DNA from: Nitrospira sp. UBA2082
GTDB lineage: Bacteria > Nitrospirota > Nitrospiria > Nitrospirales > Nitrospiraceae
DNA length: 64,000 nucleotides
Assembly (NCBI GenBank): GCA_002331335.1
Contig: DCZO01000014.1
Location: 31,378 to 95,377 of the forward strand
Direction of reading: 5' to 3'
A program made the position numbers and the translations under genes. The notes below the pieces were generated by a model. That model did not search any database, was not told the DNA's origin, and saw only the letters and a list, made by a program, of their open reading frames with translations. Below, piece by piece: positions 25,310 to 34,301 of this stretch. Position 1 is the first letter of the stretch; every line of letters begins with the position of its first letter.

Positions 25310-28300
25310 TTATCTCGGTTCGTGAGGAACAGGCTCGGAGGGCGAGGCGGTTCGAGGAACGTCGCTTTTTTCTTCGTCTTCGTCAGGGGTGACGAGATCC
25401 AGTGGCAATGACAACGTATTCGTCAGCACATCGACCGCCAACTGAGCCAATCCTGAGACACCGGATGCAAAGGATCGCACCGGCATGTACGTGACCTCGG
25501 GATCCTCCACGGCGCCCTTGACGGCGAATATCGCTGTCGCCAACCCCTTGCGCTCGCCAGCCAGAATGCGGCCGAACAGCGGAATGGTTTTCAGAAATTT
25601 CGCATAGGACCCGAACGGGCTGACGGCCGCCACAAGATCAAGTTGATCGGTCGGCAGGTCATAGTTGCCGGCAGCCGTGATCTTCAAGATCGGACTGTCG
25701 ATGATGACGTTCTCGGTTTGAAACAAACCGTTCTGGATCGCAAACGTCCCGGAAATCCGGTTGTAGGGCAGCCCCTCCTTCTCAAGATCGACTTTCCCTT
25801 GCAGCACCGCGGGAAGATTGAGCAGACTGATGATCTTCCACACCGCCCGCTCGTTGGACTTGGGGATGCGCCCGTGTTCCAACAACACCTCGGCTTTTCC
25901 GTTCAGCGAGGGATACACTCCATGCGGATTGCGCCCGTGCCCGCGAATGGAACCGACTAACCGCATGTCACCGGTGGCACCGCGCACTTGAGTATTGGTC
26001 AGCCGCAACAGTTCCTCGACCGGCACACCCGTCGCGCGGAATGACAGCTCCACATCCGCCGGTTCTTTCCGTGGCAGTCGGGCTACCAGCCGTCCGGCAA
26101 CCTGGCCACGAGCCGTTTCAGCGGAAATGCGATCGATGTCAAAGACACCGTCCTGCATCGTCACACGTGCCGACAAGGAGCCGAACTTGAGGTGTTTGTA
26201 ATGACTGCGCGCGGCCGTGGCCGATAGCTCTACCTGGCCGGTCTCCGCTAAGGTTTCGAGAAATTCCCGCATAGGCGACCGGTCCCCTTTGGGAATCAGC
26301 AAACTCAGGTCCATCTGGTTCGACTCGATCTTTCCAGTGATGATCGGTCTGGCCGTCCAATTTCTGACAGACCCCTCGAACGCCACGTCGCTGTCTCGTA
26401 TCTTGCACGCCAGCCGTTTGACTTCAGCGCCATTACGCACCAATTTCACACGAGCGTAAATGTCTTGAAGAGGGCCCTCCACTCCCCCCGCCGTCATCAG
26501 ACCGTTGGTGAGCGCCAGCCACCCTGTAATACGCCAGGCGTTCCAGTCCTTCTCCTTCCCCTTCATGTCGAGTGAAATTTCGAGATTACCGGCTTCAAGC
26601 CCGCCTTTAGAAATCCATTCCGGCAATCTCGAGAGCGAGACGGCGCCGGTCGCCGCCGATGCATCGATACTGAAGCGTTCGCCGATCAGCACGTGCCCCT
26701 TGACAGGAATTCTCAGCGAAGGCAGGACCACTTCCAGGCGGTTCATCGCCACGCCACCGCTCTTGGCGGCATCGCCCTCGAATTCGAGAGCAGCCGGCGC
26801 GCCTGCGGGCTTTTCGCCGAGCCCCGGCACGTTCAGCTTGGCCTCGTCGAGTACCACCAACCCGCGAAGATGTGGTGTCGCCATCAAGCCGGACAGTGTG
26901 ACGTCCGCGCTCACCGTTCCTTCGAATGTGCCCGGGGCGATCGCGGGCAACGACGCCAGCCGTGCCATCGGTATGGCTCCTCCGCGCACGTGCACGTCGA
27001 AGTTTTGAAACAGGCTCGCCTCATCGCCGGTCAATGTTCCTTCTACCTGCACCTCGGCATCCCCGAGATGGCCGGTCACCTGCTCAAATCGTGTTGAGCC
27101 GTTTGCGAGAATGAACCGGCCTTGCAGACCCGTCAACCGTTCCGGTAACGCCGTATGGCTGAGACTGATGGATTGCGCCACGATCGTTCCACCGGCAAAC
27201 GTGACTCCACCGGGTTGATTTAATGGTCCGACCAGCCGGAACGTCGGCTGTGCCGTGCCCTCTACGTCGCGGACGCCGGCCAGTACCCGTGTCAATTGTT
27301 CAATCTTCATCGTCTTGGCAAGGAAGTCCAGCAAATGGGACCCGGCCATGGTTCCCGTGATTTCCAGTTCGAGCCACGGGCCTGCCTCAAGAAATGACAC
27401 GACGGCCTTGCCCTCCGTCAGGTGAATCGCGCCATACTCTCCCGTCACGCCAGTGATACGGATACGCCCCGGCTCCACAAACACGGAGGCGGCCAGGTCT
27501 TTCGCGGCAACACGGTCTTGGCCGATTAAGCCCTGCCCTTCCTGGATACGAAACTCTCCGCTCGTCGACAGTGGCACACCGGCCGCCGGCGACCCCGTCA
27601 GAGTCGCATCGATCATTTGCACCTTGCCGTCAATCTGCCGATCAACCAGCAAGGTCTGAATTCGTGGGTTGATCCACTCCAGGGGTATCGTCTGCAACAA
27701 TTGTGGCAACGTCACCAGCGAGCTGCTGATTGTCACGGCAAACGTCGGTTGCGGCGTCATGATACCGGCCAGGCTGGCTTTTCCAGTCAAGGTCATCTCG
27801 TTCAGCCGTGCCGAGAGATCGGACAGCACCAGGTCATACCCGGCCACCCCGGGCATCACTCGTACCACGCCTTGGAGATTCACCAGACCTTGCAGACGAT
27901 CCGGAATCGGGCGAGCACCGAAAAAATCCGCCGCGGCACGCAGGTCCAAATTGGACGCGTCGAGACGGCCATCGAACTGAAACAATGGGGCCGTCTCGTG
28001 GGGCGCGTTACCGGTGAGCGACACCGGCTTTTCCGCTTGTTTGATCACACCGTCCAGGGAGACCGCCGATACACCGGCAGCACTCGGATGAACAGCCGAG
28101 AGATGGAGGTCAGCTGTCCCACGATTCGGCCGAACCAGCAATTTCGCATCGACCCGCTCAAGGGGGAGCGAACGTACGCCATCCGTTCTGGAGGCATCAA
28201 TCACCGTGACAGTGCCATTGACAAGCGTCACCTCCCGAATCATAAATATTCGGGTCATTGCTTCCAGTGTGTGCCGTCCGGTGTTCTCGTCCTCCTTTAA

Positions 28301-28684
28301 CCCTTCCGGGAGGTTCCAAGCACCCGCCTCATTGCGTCGAAGCGTGAGGGTCGGCTCCTCAATCAGCAACCGCTTCCCCACGAGTTGCTTGCGAAAGAGC
28401 GGCAACAGCCGCACGACGAGATCAACCCGCTTGGCGGACAAGAACACCTGATCTGAATCGGGATCGTGAATCGTGACCTGGGAAAGTTCGACGCGCAGAC
28501 GGGGAAGGATCACGAATTTGACATGACGCACATCGAGTTTTCGCCCGAGGCTTTCCTCCAGCTGCTGCAGGACAAATTCCTTGAGATAGTCCTCGCCCGT
28601 CAATTGCTTGGAGAATGTCAGGAAGGCAACTGCGGATACGACGAGGACGAGGAGAAGGATAAGACCACGGCGCAAGGCTGACAC
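25310..28684 (-). CDS. Large AsmA-family protein
   Basis: The protein of 1124 residues opens with a TM helix (RGLILLLVLVVSAVAFLTF) and the AsmA N-terminal pattern LGRKLDVRHVKFVILPRLRV. The C-terminal AsmA_2-like part includes LNGKAEVLLEHGRIP, GTFAIQNGLFQTENVIIDSP and YDLPTDQLDLVAAVSPFGSY. AsmA-like proteins bridge inner and outer membranes for lipid transport. Start GTG follows AGGGGA by 6 bases. It is the second such protein within 6 kb, beside the YdbH homologue. Confidence 0.85.
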   Translation of the reverse strand: MSALRRGLILLLVLVVSAVAFLTFSKQLTGEDYLKEFVLQQLEESLGRKLDVRHVKFVILPRLRVELSQVTIHDPDSDQVFLSAKRVDLVVRLLPLFRKQLVGKRLLIEEPTLTLRRNEAGAWNLPEGLKEDENTGRHTLEAMTRIFMIREVTLVNGTVTVIDASRTDGVRSLPLERVDAKLLVRPNRGTADLHLSAVHPSAAGVSAVSLDGVIKQAEKPVSLTGNAPHETAPLFQFDGRLDASNLDLRAAADFFGARPIPDRLQGLVNLQGVVRVMPGVAGYDLVLSDLSARLNEMTLTGKASLAGIMTPQPTFAVTISSSLVTLPQLLQTIPLEWINPRIQTLLVDRQIDGKVQMIDATLTGSPAAGVPLSTSGEFRIQEGQGLIGQDRVAAKDLAASVFVEPGRIRITGVTGEYGAIHLTEGKAVVSFLEAGPWLELEITGTMAGSHLLDFLAKTMKIEQLTRVLAGVRDVEGTAQPTFRLVGPLNQPGGVTFAGGTIVAQSISLSHTALPERLTGLQGRFILANGSTRFEQVTGHLGDAEVQVEGTLTGDEASLFQNFDVHVRGGAIPMARLASLPAIAPGTFEGTVSADVTLSGLMATPHLRGLVVLDEAKLNVPGLGEKPAGAPAALEFEGDAAKSGGVAMNRLEVVLPSLRIPVKGHVLIGERFSIDASAATGAVSLSRLPEWISKGGLEAGNLEISLDMKGKEKDWNAWRITGWLALTNGLMTAGGVEGPLQDIYARVKLVRNGAEVKRLACKIRDSDVAFEGSVRNWTARPIITGKIESNQMDLSLLIPKGDRSPMREFLETLAETGQVELSATAARSHYKHLKFGSLSARVTMQDGVFDIDRISAETARGQVAGRLVARLPRKEPADVELSFRATGVPVEELLRLTNTQVRGATGDMRLVGSIRGHGRNPHGVYPSLNGKAEVLLEHGRIPKSNERAVWKIISLLNLPAVLQGKVDLEKEGLPYNRISGTFAIQNGLFQTENVIIDSPILKITAAGNYDLPTDQLDLVAAVSPFGSYAKFLKTIPLFGRILAGERKGLATAIFAVKGAVEDPEVTYMPVRSFASGVSGLAQLAVDVLTNTLSLPLDLVTPDEDEEKSDVPRTASPSEPVPHEPR

Positions 28685-28792
28685 GCTATCCCCTTGAAAA
28701 TACGTATAGGTTCGTGGGCATCTTACAGAAAGAATGGAGTGAAAGCTAGAAACTCTGGGGGCAAGCCTTCAATTCGCGGTGAGAAAATATTC

Positions 28793-28807
28793 GTGCTGAA
28801 TCAGCAC
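28793..28807. promoter_or_regulatory. Perfect palindrome GTGCTGA-A-TCAGCAC
   Basis: A 7-bp perfect inverted repeat with one central base lies in the 234-base divergent gap between the AsmA-like gene and pgm. Its size fits an operator for a dimeric regulator. A TTGACA at 28884-28889 upstream of pgm may be a -35 box; its -10 is poor. Confidence 0.35.
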
Positions 28808-28918
28808 ATCTACCAAAGGCTCTCCCTGCGACCACATGGTTTCCGCCTTTGAGAACTGAATATCCCTGATCTGGCCTCCCTGGTTGACAGTCGATGGACT
28901 CTGAGGCTACACGTCTCT

Positions 28919-30565
28919 ATGGCTATTCATCCGCTTGCCGGTAAACCTCCCCTACCTTCCATGCTCGTCGATATCCCTGTACTCTTGGCCGCGTATCTAT
29001 CCGAGAAACCGGACTCCGCCATTCGAGAACAGCGCGTGGCCTTTGGAACGTCCGGCCACCGAGGATCATCCTTCAAGAAAAGCTTTAATGAGCCGCATAT
29101 TCTAGCTGTGACTCAAGCGATTTGTGACTACCGCTCCAGTCAAGACACGACTGGCCCGCTGTTCCTGGGCTTCGATACCCATGCCCTCTCGAAACCGGCT
29201 TTTCAGACAGCCCTCGAAGTCCTAGCCGCCAATCGCGTCGAGGTCATGATCGACAATGACGGGGGCTATACCCCAACGCCGGTCATTTCCCACGCGATCC
29301 TCTCTCACAATCGTGACCGCACCTCCGGCTTGGCAGACGGCATCGTCATCACCCCATCACATAACCCGCCTGAAGACGGAGGCATCAAATACAATCCGCC
29401 GCAGGGCGGCCCGGCAGATACCGCAGTCACGAAGTGGATCGAAGATCGGGCCAACGGCTTGCTGGCGAAGGAGCTTGTCGGCGTGCACCGCGTATCCACT
29501 GAAGCCACCAGACGTGCACGCACCATCCATCGACACGATTACATGACTGCCTATGTCGGGGACCTCGGCAATGTCATCGATATGGATGTGATTCGATCCG
29601 CCAAACTGAAATTAGGCATCGACCCGCTCGGCGGCTCCGGCATCGCCTACTGGGTACCGATCGCGGAACGCTATGGACTGAATATTGAGATTGTCAATCC
29701 GACCGTCGATCCCACCTTCCGCTTCATGCCGTTAGACTGGGACGGAAGAATCCGGATGGATTGTTCCTCCCCCTTTGCCATGGCGAATCTGATCGCCCTG
29801 AAGGACCGTTTCGACGTGGCCTTCGGTAACGACGCGGACAACGACCGGCACGGTATCGTCACTCGGTCAGGGTTGATGAATCCCAATCATTACCTCGCCG
29901 TCTCGATCGCCTATCTTTTCGCCAATCGTCCCGGCTGGAACGCCAATGCCGGTATCGGCAAGACATTGGTGAGCAGCAGCCTCATCGACCGGGTCGCGGC
30001 CAAGCTCAAACGAACGCTCGTCGAAGTACCAGTCGGGTTCAAGTGGTTTGTGAGCGGCTTGCTCAATGGCTCGCTCGGTTTTGGCGGTGAAGAAAGTGCG
30101 GGGGCCTCGTTCCTGCGCCGTGACGGCACGGTCTGGTCCACCGACAAGGACGGCATCATCATGGACCTGCTCGCAGCCGAGATGATGGCTAAAACCGGGA
30201 AAGACCCGGCCCAACTCTACCGTGAGCTGACCGCTGAATTAGGCGAGCCAGTCTACGAACGCATTGACGCCCCGGCTACACCGGAACAGAAGACTGTTCT
30301 CTCAAAGCTATCTCCGGATCAAGTCAAAGCCGCAACCTTGGCAGGTGACAAGATCACGGCCATGTTGACGACTGCTACAGGCAACGGCGCCGCCATCGGA
30401 GGACTCAAGGTGGTCACTGAGCAGGGCTGGTTCGCCGCCCGACCGTCCGGCACGGAAGACGTGTACAAGCTGTATGCCGAGAGCTTCTGCGGGAGGGAAC
30501 ATCTGAAGAGGATACAGGAAGAAGCACAGGCACTCATCACCAATGCATTAACCTCCTCAGCATGA
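28919..30565 (+). CDS. pgm: Phosphoglucomutase (alpha-D-glucose-1-phosphate specific)
   Basis: It interconverts glucose 1-phosphate and glucose 6-phosphate for glycogen and envelope sugar metabolism. The phosphoserine loop is TPSHNPPEDGGIKYN; the Mg site is GNDADNDRHGI; the sugar loop is GGEESAGASF; and the phosphate-binding loop is RPSGTEDVYKLYAESF. The length of 548 residues fits the single-domain-order Pgm of E. coli type. There is no strong ribosome site, with GAGG 12 bases upstream. A methyltransferase gene follows by 13 bases. Confidence 0.95.
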   Translation: MAIHPLAGKPPLPSMLVDIPVLLAAYLSEKPDSAIREQRVAFGTSGHRGSSFKKSFNEPHILAVTQAICDYRSSQDTTGPLFLGFDTHALSKPAFQTALEVLAANRVEVMIDNDGGYTPTPVISHAILSHNRDRTSGLADGIVITPSHNPPEDGGIKYNPPQGGPADTAVTKWIEDRANGLLAKELVGVHRVSTEATRRARTIHRHDYMTAYVGDLGNVIDMDVIRSAKLKLGIDPLGGSGIAYWVPIAERYGLNIEIVNPTVDPTFRFMPLDWDGRIRMDCSSPFAMANLIALKDRFDVAFGNDADNDRHGIVTRSGLMNPNHYLAVSIAYLFANRPGWNANAGIGKTLVSSSLIDRVAAKLKRTLVEVPVGFKWFVSGLLNGSLGFGGEESAGASFLRRDGTVWSTDKDGIIMDLLAAEMMAKTGKDPAQLYRELTAELGEPVYERIDAPATPEQKTVLSKLSPDQVKAATLAGDKITAMLTTATGNGAAIGGLKVVTEQGWFAARPSGTEDVYKLYAESFCGREHLKRIQEEAQALITNALTSSA

Positions 30566-30578
30566 GTTTCATCACGTC

Positions 30579-31370
30579 ATGAGCAACCACACGGCGCGCT
30601 GGCCCCTGCCAACGCACGACTATTGGTCCACGCCGTTCGCGGAATCGTTACTTCAGCACTTGGACCTGAGACCGGGCTTGCGGATACTCGATGTCGCCTC
30701 TGGCTATGGTATCCCCGCTTTCTATCTGGCCGAACATATTGGCCCTAGTGGAGAAGTGTTCGCGGTGGATGTCAGTGCCGGCCAGGTCGCTCGCGCGAGG
30801 GCAATTCAAGGCTCACAATTACCCTGGCTCCGGTTTGAGTGTATGGACATGCGCTTCCTGCCGTCTAACTTGGCGACGTTTGATCGCGTCACGGGCAATC
30901 TCTCCGTCATGTTCTTTCGGCCCAATCGGTTTGAGGCAGTCCGTGGGCTCATCGAACGGCTTCACCCGGGCGGCCAGCTTGTCCTGACCTTTCCGTCCCA
31001 TGGCACATTCGATTCACTCTGGCAGGTGGTAGATCGAGTGATGATCCAGCAGAGGCGGATCATCGAGCGAGAGCGCTTTCAGACCTATTTGAATGAGCGA
31101 CCGTCGGCGCAGGAAGGACGAGGTTGGCTTGAGAAACTTGATCTTGAACGGGTCGAGGCTATCGAGTATCCGCTCGAAGTCGCGACTGGACCAGGCCATG
31201 AATTTCTCCACCACCCGCTCCTTCGTAGGGGATTTCTCGATGACGTGTTCGAATGTTTCGAAGACCAGTCCCTTGCCGAGCGGTTCATGACCGACATCGC
31301 TCACGACATTACCCAATTCACCCCGCTGATTGCCCATCGCTGTGTGCTCACAGGATGGAAAAAGATTTGA
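30579..31370 (+). CDS. SAM-dependent methyltransferase
   Basis: Motif I ILDVASGYGIPAFYLAEHIG, acidic residue in VFAVDVSAGQVARAR, and HPGGQLVLTFPSHG are typical of class I UbiE/Methyltransf_11 enzymes. The C-terminal half (FLHHPLLRRGFLDDVFECFE) has no recognised motif. Substrate unknown. It follows pgm closely and may share its transcript. It is convergent with the deacetylase gene. Confidence 0.82.
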   Translation: MSNHTARWPLPTHDYWSTPFAESLLQHLDLRPGLRILDVASGYGIPAFYLAEHIGPSGEVFAVDVSAGQVARARAIQGSQLPWLRFECMDMRFLPSNLATFDRVTGNLSVMFFRPNRFEAVRGLIERLHPGGQLVLTFPSHGTFDSLWQVVDRVMIQQRRIIERERFQTYLNERPSAQEGRGWLEKLDLERVEAIEYPLEVATGPGHEFLHHPLLRRGFLDDVFECFEDQSLAERFMTDIAHDITQFTPLIAHRCVLTGWKKI

Positions 31371-31439
31371 CCTTCGGGTCAAGAGAGCAATTCAGCATGA
31401 CAGATGCGAGGGTGAGCCCTGCGGGTGCTTGATGGATGC

Positions 31440-32105
31440 TCACGGACTAATGGCAACCCGCCGGAAGACTTCCGCATATGCACCGGCCGGAGCGGCTGCT
31501 TTGGGATCGGCGAACACGGCGCGCCAGCGGTTCAACCCCAACACGCCTTCCCCATAGGGGATCGTCGCCACCTGACTTTGATGTTCCGCGATCGCGAGCA
31601 GCTTCTTGGCCACAACGGAATCGATGTACTCAAGTCGGTCCCAGGTTGCCAACGGTCCCCAGACTTCATACGCCCAGAGGCCGGCGGGCGGGACGATACC
31701 TGACTCCAGGATGCTTTCCCGCGCCAATTGTCCGGCCAACCGATGGGCCGGATGCCGATCGGCTTCTTCATCCAACGTATACACCTCGGCCGGCTGCAAC
31801 TGCACGAGCAGCTCAATCAATTTCCGTTTAACCGCCTGGGTATCAATTTCCTCGGTGGCATCGGGCTGATCGCAGAAGAGAACGTCATGCACTCCCAACA
31901 TCCGTGCAGCCCGCAGAGCCTCTGTTCGTCTCACTGTCGCCATCTCTCGCTCAGTCCAGCCGAAGGGATTCGAGGCACGACCACCGTCGGTCAGAATCAG
32001 GGAGGTCAGTACGGCCTGGGACTCGACTAATTTCACAGCGGTTCCGCCCATCCCGATTTCCATATCGTCTGGATGAGCGCCGACGATGAGAATATGGCGG
32101 CTCAT
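31440..32105 (-). CDS. PIG-L/LmbE family deacetylase (BshB1-like)
   Basis: The zinc motif GAHPDDMEIGMGGT opens the protein, with the third ligand region ADRHPAHRLAG downstream. The length (221 residues) and TEREMATVRRTEALRAARML resemble BshB1, the deacetylase of bacillithiol synthesis, but no bshA or bshC gene is in the window, so N-acetyl-sugar deacetylase is the safe name. It is 7 bases upstream of the lipA stop in the same direction, so it likely belongs to the lipA run. Confidence 0.85.
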   Translation of the reverse strand: MSRHILIVGAHPDDMEIGMGGTAVKLVESQAVLTSLILTDGGRASNPFGWTEREMATVRRTEALRAARMLGVHDVLFCDQPDATEEIDTQAVKRKLIELLVQLQPAEVYTLDEEADRHPAHRLAGQLARESILESGIVPPAGLWAYEVWGPLATWDRLEYIDSVVAKKLLAIAEHQSQVATIPYGEGVLGLNRWRAVFADPKAAAPAGAYAEVFRRVAISP

Positions 32106-32114
32106 AACCGTGTC

Positions 32115-33107
32115 CTATACGTTCTTCTTGGACACCTGTCGCTCCGCATGATACGAGCTGCGAACAAGCGGGCCCGATTCGACATGGGCAAAACCCATCG
32201 CAAGGCCTTCTTCCTTCAGCGACATAAAGTCAGAGGGATCATAGAATCGGGCCACAGGAAGATGCGCTCTGGTCGGCTGAAGATACTGGCCTATGGTGAT
32301 GATGTCACAGCCCACGTTCCGAAGATCCCCCATGACCTCACGGGCCTCGTCCAGCGTCTCTCCCATACCCAAGATCAACCCTGACTTGGTCGTCATCCCC
32401 TGATCTTTCGCTCGGTGTAGCAACTCGATCGACCGCTGATACTTACCCTGCGGCCTGATCGACGGAAATAGCCGAGAGACTGTTTCGATGTTGTGATTCA
32501 GAATCTCTGGTTTCTCCGCACACACCATCGCCAGCGCGTCCTCACTGCCTTCAAAATCGGGAATCAAGACTTCGATCGTGCAGCCCGGGCTGAGCTGTCT
32601 GATCTGCCGGATCGTTTCTGCGAACACCCCCGCCCCGCCGTCCGGCAATTCATCGCGATTGACCGATGTAATGACGGCATGATGGAGTCCGAGCGCCTGC
32701 ACCGCTTCGGCCACCCGCATCGGCTCCTCGTGATCCACGGCATGCGGGCGGCCCGTTTCCACCGAGCAATAATGGCACCGTCTGGTACAGATATCGCCCA
32801 GGATCAAAAACGTGGCCGTACGGGCGTTCCAACATTCCCAGCGATTTGGACAGCGCGCTTCTTCGCAGATGGTATGGAGATGGAGCCGTTCCATCGTCTG
32901 CTTGATGTCCAGATAGTCCGGACCGGTTGTGGCTTCGATTTTGAACCAGGATGGGAGGCGCGGACGGCCGATGGGAGATGAAGCGCTAACGGCTGATGGC
33001 TCGCCTCGCTGAGCGGGCGAAGCGGGCTGATGGCTGACGGTGGAAAAAGAACCGGAGGAGCCCATGGCCGAAGAGGATCGGAGATCGCTGAGGGGGATAA
33101 AGCTCAT
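32115..33107 (-). CDS. lipA: Lipoyl synthase
   Basis: Radical SAM enzyme that inserts two sulfurs into protein-bound octanoyl. The auxiliary cluster motif CEEARCPNRWEC and the radical SAM motif CTRRCHYC are complete, and the C-terminal RSSYHAE contains the conserved Ser ligand. Between residue 10 and the conserved core (LPSWFKIEAT) lies a low-complexity Ser/Ala/Pro insert encoded by 7-base-phased repeats. ATG 33107 overlaps the preceding stop (ATGA), so translation is coupled to the unknown gene upstream. Confidence 0.95.
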   Translation of the reverse strand: MSFIPLSDLRSSSAMGSSGSFSTVSHQPASPAQRGEPSAVSASSPIGRPRLPSWFKIEATTGPDYLDIKQTMERLHLHTICEEARCPNRWECWNARTATFLILGDICTRRCHYCSVETGRPHAVDHEEPMRVAEAVQALGLHHAVITSVNRDELPDGGAGVFAETIRQIRQLSPGCTIEVLIPDFEGSEDALAMVCAEKPEILNHNIETVSRLFPSIRPQGKYQRSIELLHRAKDQGMTTKSGLILGMGETLDEAREVMGDLRNVGCDIITIGQYLQPTRAHLPVARFYDPSDFMSLKEEGLAMGFAHVESGPLVRSSYHAERQVSKKNV

Positions 33108-33478
33108 GAGGGGCTGTTCCTGTGCGAACCCTGACGGCACCAACTGAGTATTCTTGCCAGGAAGCCGGCTCGCTCCGGCTCGGCTTCCGGTAGATCGGGA
33201 TATTCCACCCAGGGTTCCTGCGAGCCAAGATACAGACCGTTGCTAAAGCTCTTCTGCGTCTTGAGTTGCCGATAGCCCCGGCTCTGCAAGAGCTGGATCA
33301 TGGCCAACAACGCGGCATCCTGGGTCTGGAACAGCTCTGTCACCACACGGACCCTTTCATATCGTAGCAGCGCCCGGTAGCTCTCTCCCGCCCGTTCGAA
33401 TTCGACCGGCCGGCTGAATCCCCTGACCTGATCATCAAGTCCGGCCAGCTGATGCCTATCACACCCCTCTAGGCTCAT
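33104..33478 (-). CDS. Unknown protein coupled to lipA
   Basis: The product has 124 residues, is soluble, and carries no recognised motif. Its middle (DAALLAMIQLLQSRGYRQLK, then GLYLGSQEPWVEYPD) looks like a small alpha/beta domain. Its stop overlaps the lipA start by 4 bases and its own start lies 3 bases after the next upstream gene, so all three are made together. A helper in lipoylation or its carrier pathway is possible but unproven. Confidence 0.7.
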   Translation of the reverse strand: MSLEGCDRHQLAGLDDQVRGFSRPVEFERAGESYRALLRYERVRVVTELFQTQDAALLAMIQLLQSRGYRQLKTQKSFSNGLYLGSQEPWVEYPDLPEAEPERAGFLARILSWCRQGSHRNSPS

Positions 33479-33481
33479 ACG

Positions 33482-33847
33482 TCATGCCAGCGCGCGAAAC
33501 ACCGCCACGAGATCACTCAGCGCGATGGTCTTGTTGCGGAGCACCGCTCGTTCCGCCTGAATCGCATCGCGCAGCGTCTGGTCCGTGGAACCTGACTGCA
33601 CACAGGAGGCGCCCAGTGCCAGAATACGGTCGCACTCTTCGGTGAGTTTCCGTTTTACGACGGGATTGGCGGAAAGAATGTCCAGGAGTTGCCGTCTGGT
33701 TTCATCGAGATGCGACTGAAGTTCCTCGTTCGGATTACCCGCGCGGGCGGCTTCATCGGAACAGCGATCGAGATACTGGGTCAAAAACACGTAGAGGCGC
33801 ACGAGCGCAGCAGCGAGATCGGTTTGATCTTTGGCGGTCATAGCCAT
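33482..33847 (-). CDS. Unknown helical protein, first gene of the lipA run
   Basis: The 121-residue product is predicted all-helical with many charged residues (EELQSHLDETRRQLLDILSA). It faintly resembles small four-helix chaperones such as FliT/FlgN, but I do not assign it. Its stop lies 3 bases before the next start. The upstream gap holds an inverted 7-base-phased repeat element. Confidence 0.65.
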   Translation of the reverse strand: MAMTAKDQTDLAAALVRLYVFLTQYLDRCSDEAARAGNPNEELQSHLDETRRQLLDILSANPVVKRKLTEECDRILALGASCVQSGSTDQTLRDAIQAERAVLRNKTIALSDLVAVFRALA

Positions 33848-33865
33848 GTCATGAACTCACTCGGA

Positions 33866-33955
33866 GCTGCTGGCTGATAGCCGACGGCACCGGCAAGGAT
33901 CTTTCGGTGATTCTCCGGTCAAAGTTCCCTCTCAACCATCGGCCATCGGCTATGC
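33866..33955. repeat. Intergenic inverted element with 7-base phasing
   Basis: Left arm 33866-33888 reads GCTGGCT/GATAGCC/GACGGC in 7-base steps. Right arm 33933-33955 reads AACCATC/GGCCATC/GGCTATG. The arms are imperfect inverse copies (ATAGCCGA core) around about 45 bases. Similar elements occur at 40.0, 57.0 and 61.5 kb. Confidence 0.6.
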
Positions 33956-33975
33956 GCGATCTGCTCCCGTTCAAC

Positions 33976-34281
33976 CTACAAAAGCACCTTCACATCCGGT
34001 CCCTCAACCTTAACCTGATATACCTCGACTTTCGCCGAAGGATTCTTAGTGCATTCGCCTGTGGTTACATCGAACTGCCATCCGTGCCAGGGACAGGTGA
34101 CGATCTTCCCTTCGACTTCTCCCTCGCAGAGCGGTCCGCCGCGATGGGCACAGGTGTTGTCGATCACATGGAACGTGCCACCCACGTTAAACACAGCCAA
34201 TGTCTTCCCATTGATCTCGGCCTCGAGACCGTGGCCAGGCGGCACATCACCCGTTCCCGCCACTCGTACATACTCCGCCAT
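33976..34281 (-). CDS. Small Rieske-type [2Fe-2S] ferredoxin
   Basis: The cluster ligands CAHRGG (Cys-x-His) and CPWHGW (Cys-x2-His) are complete, and the length of about 101 residues fits soluble Rieske ferredoxins such as NirD-like or BphF-like proteins. It carries no signal peptide, so it works in the cytoplasm as an electron carrier. ATG 34281 follows GGAGG by 5 bases. It lies 20 bases after the Mrp gene and so is probably co-transcribed with it, which may help load its cluster. Confidence 0.9.
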   Translation of the reverse strand: MAEYVRVAGTGDVPPGHGLEAEINGKTLAVFNVGGTFHVIDNTCAHRGGPLCEGEVEGKIVTCPWHGWQFDVTTGECTKNPSAKVEVYQVKVEGPDVKVLL

Positions 34282-34301
34282 CACCGCCTCCGTTCAGACA
34301 A

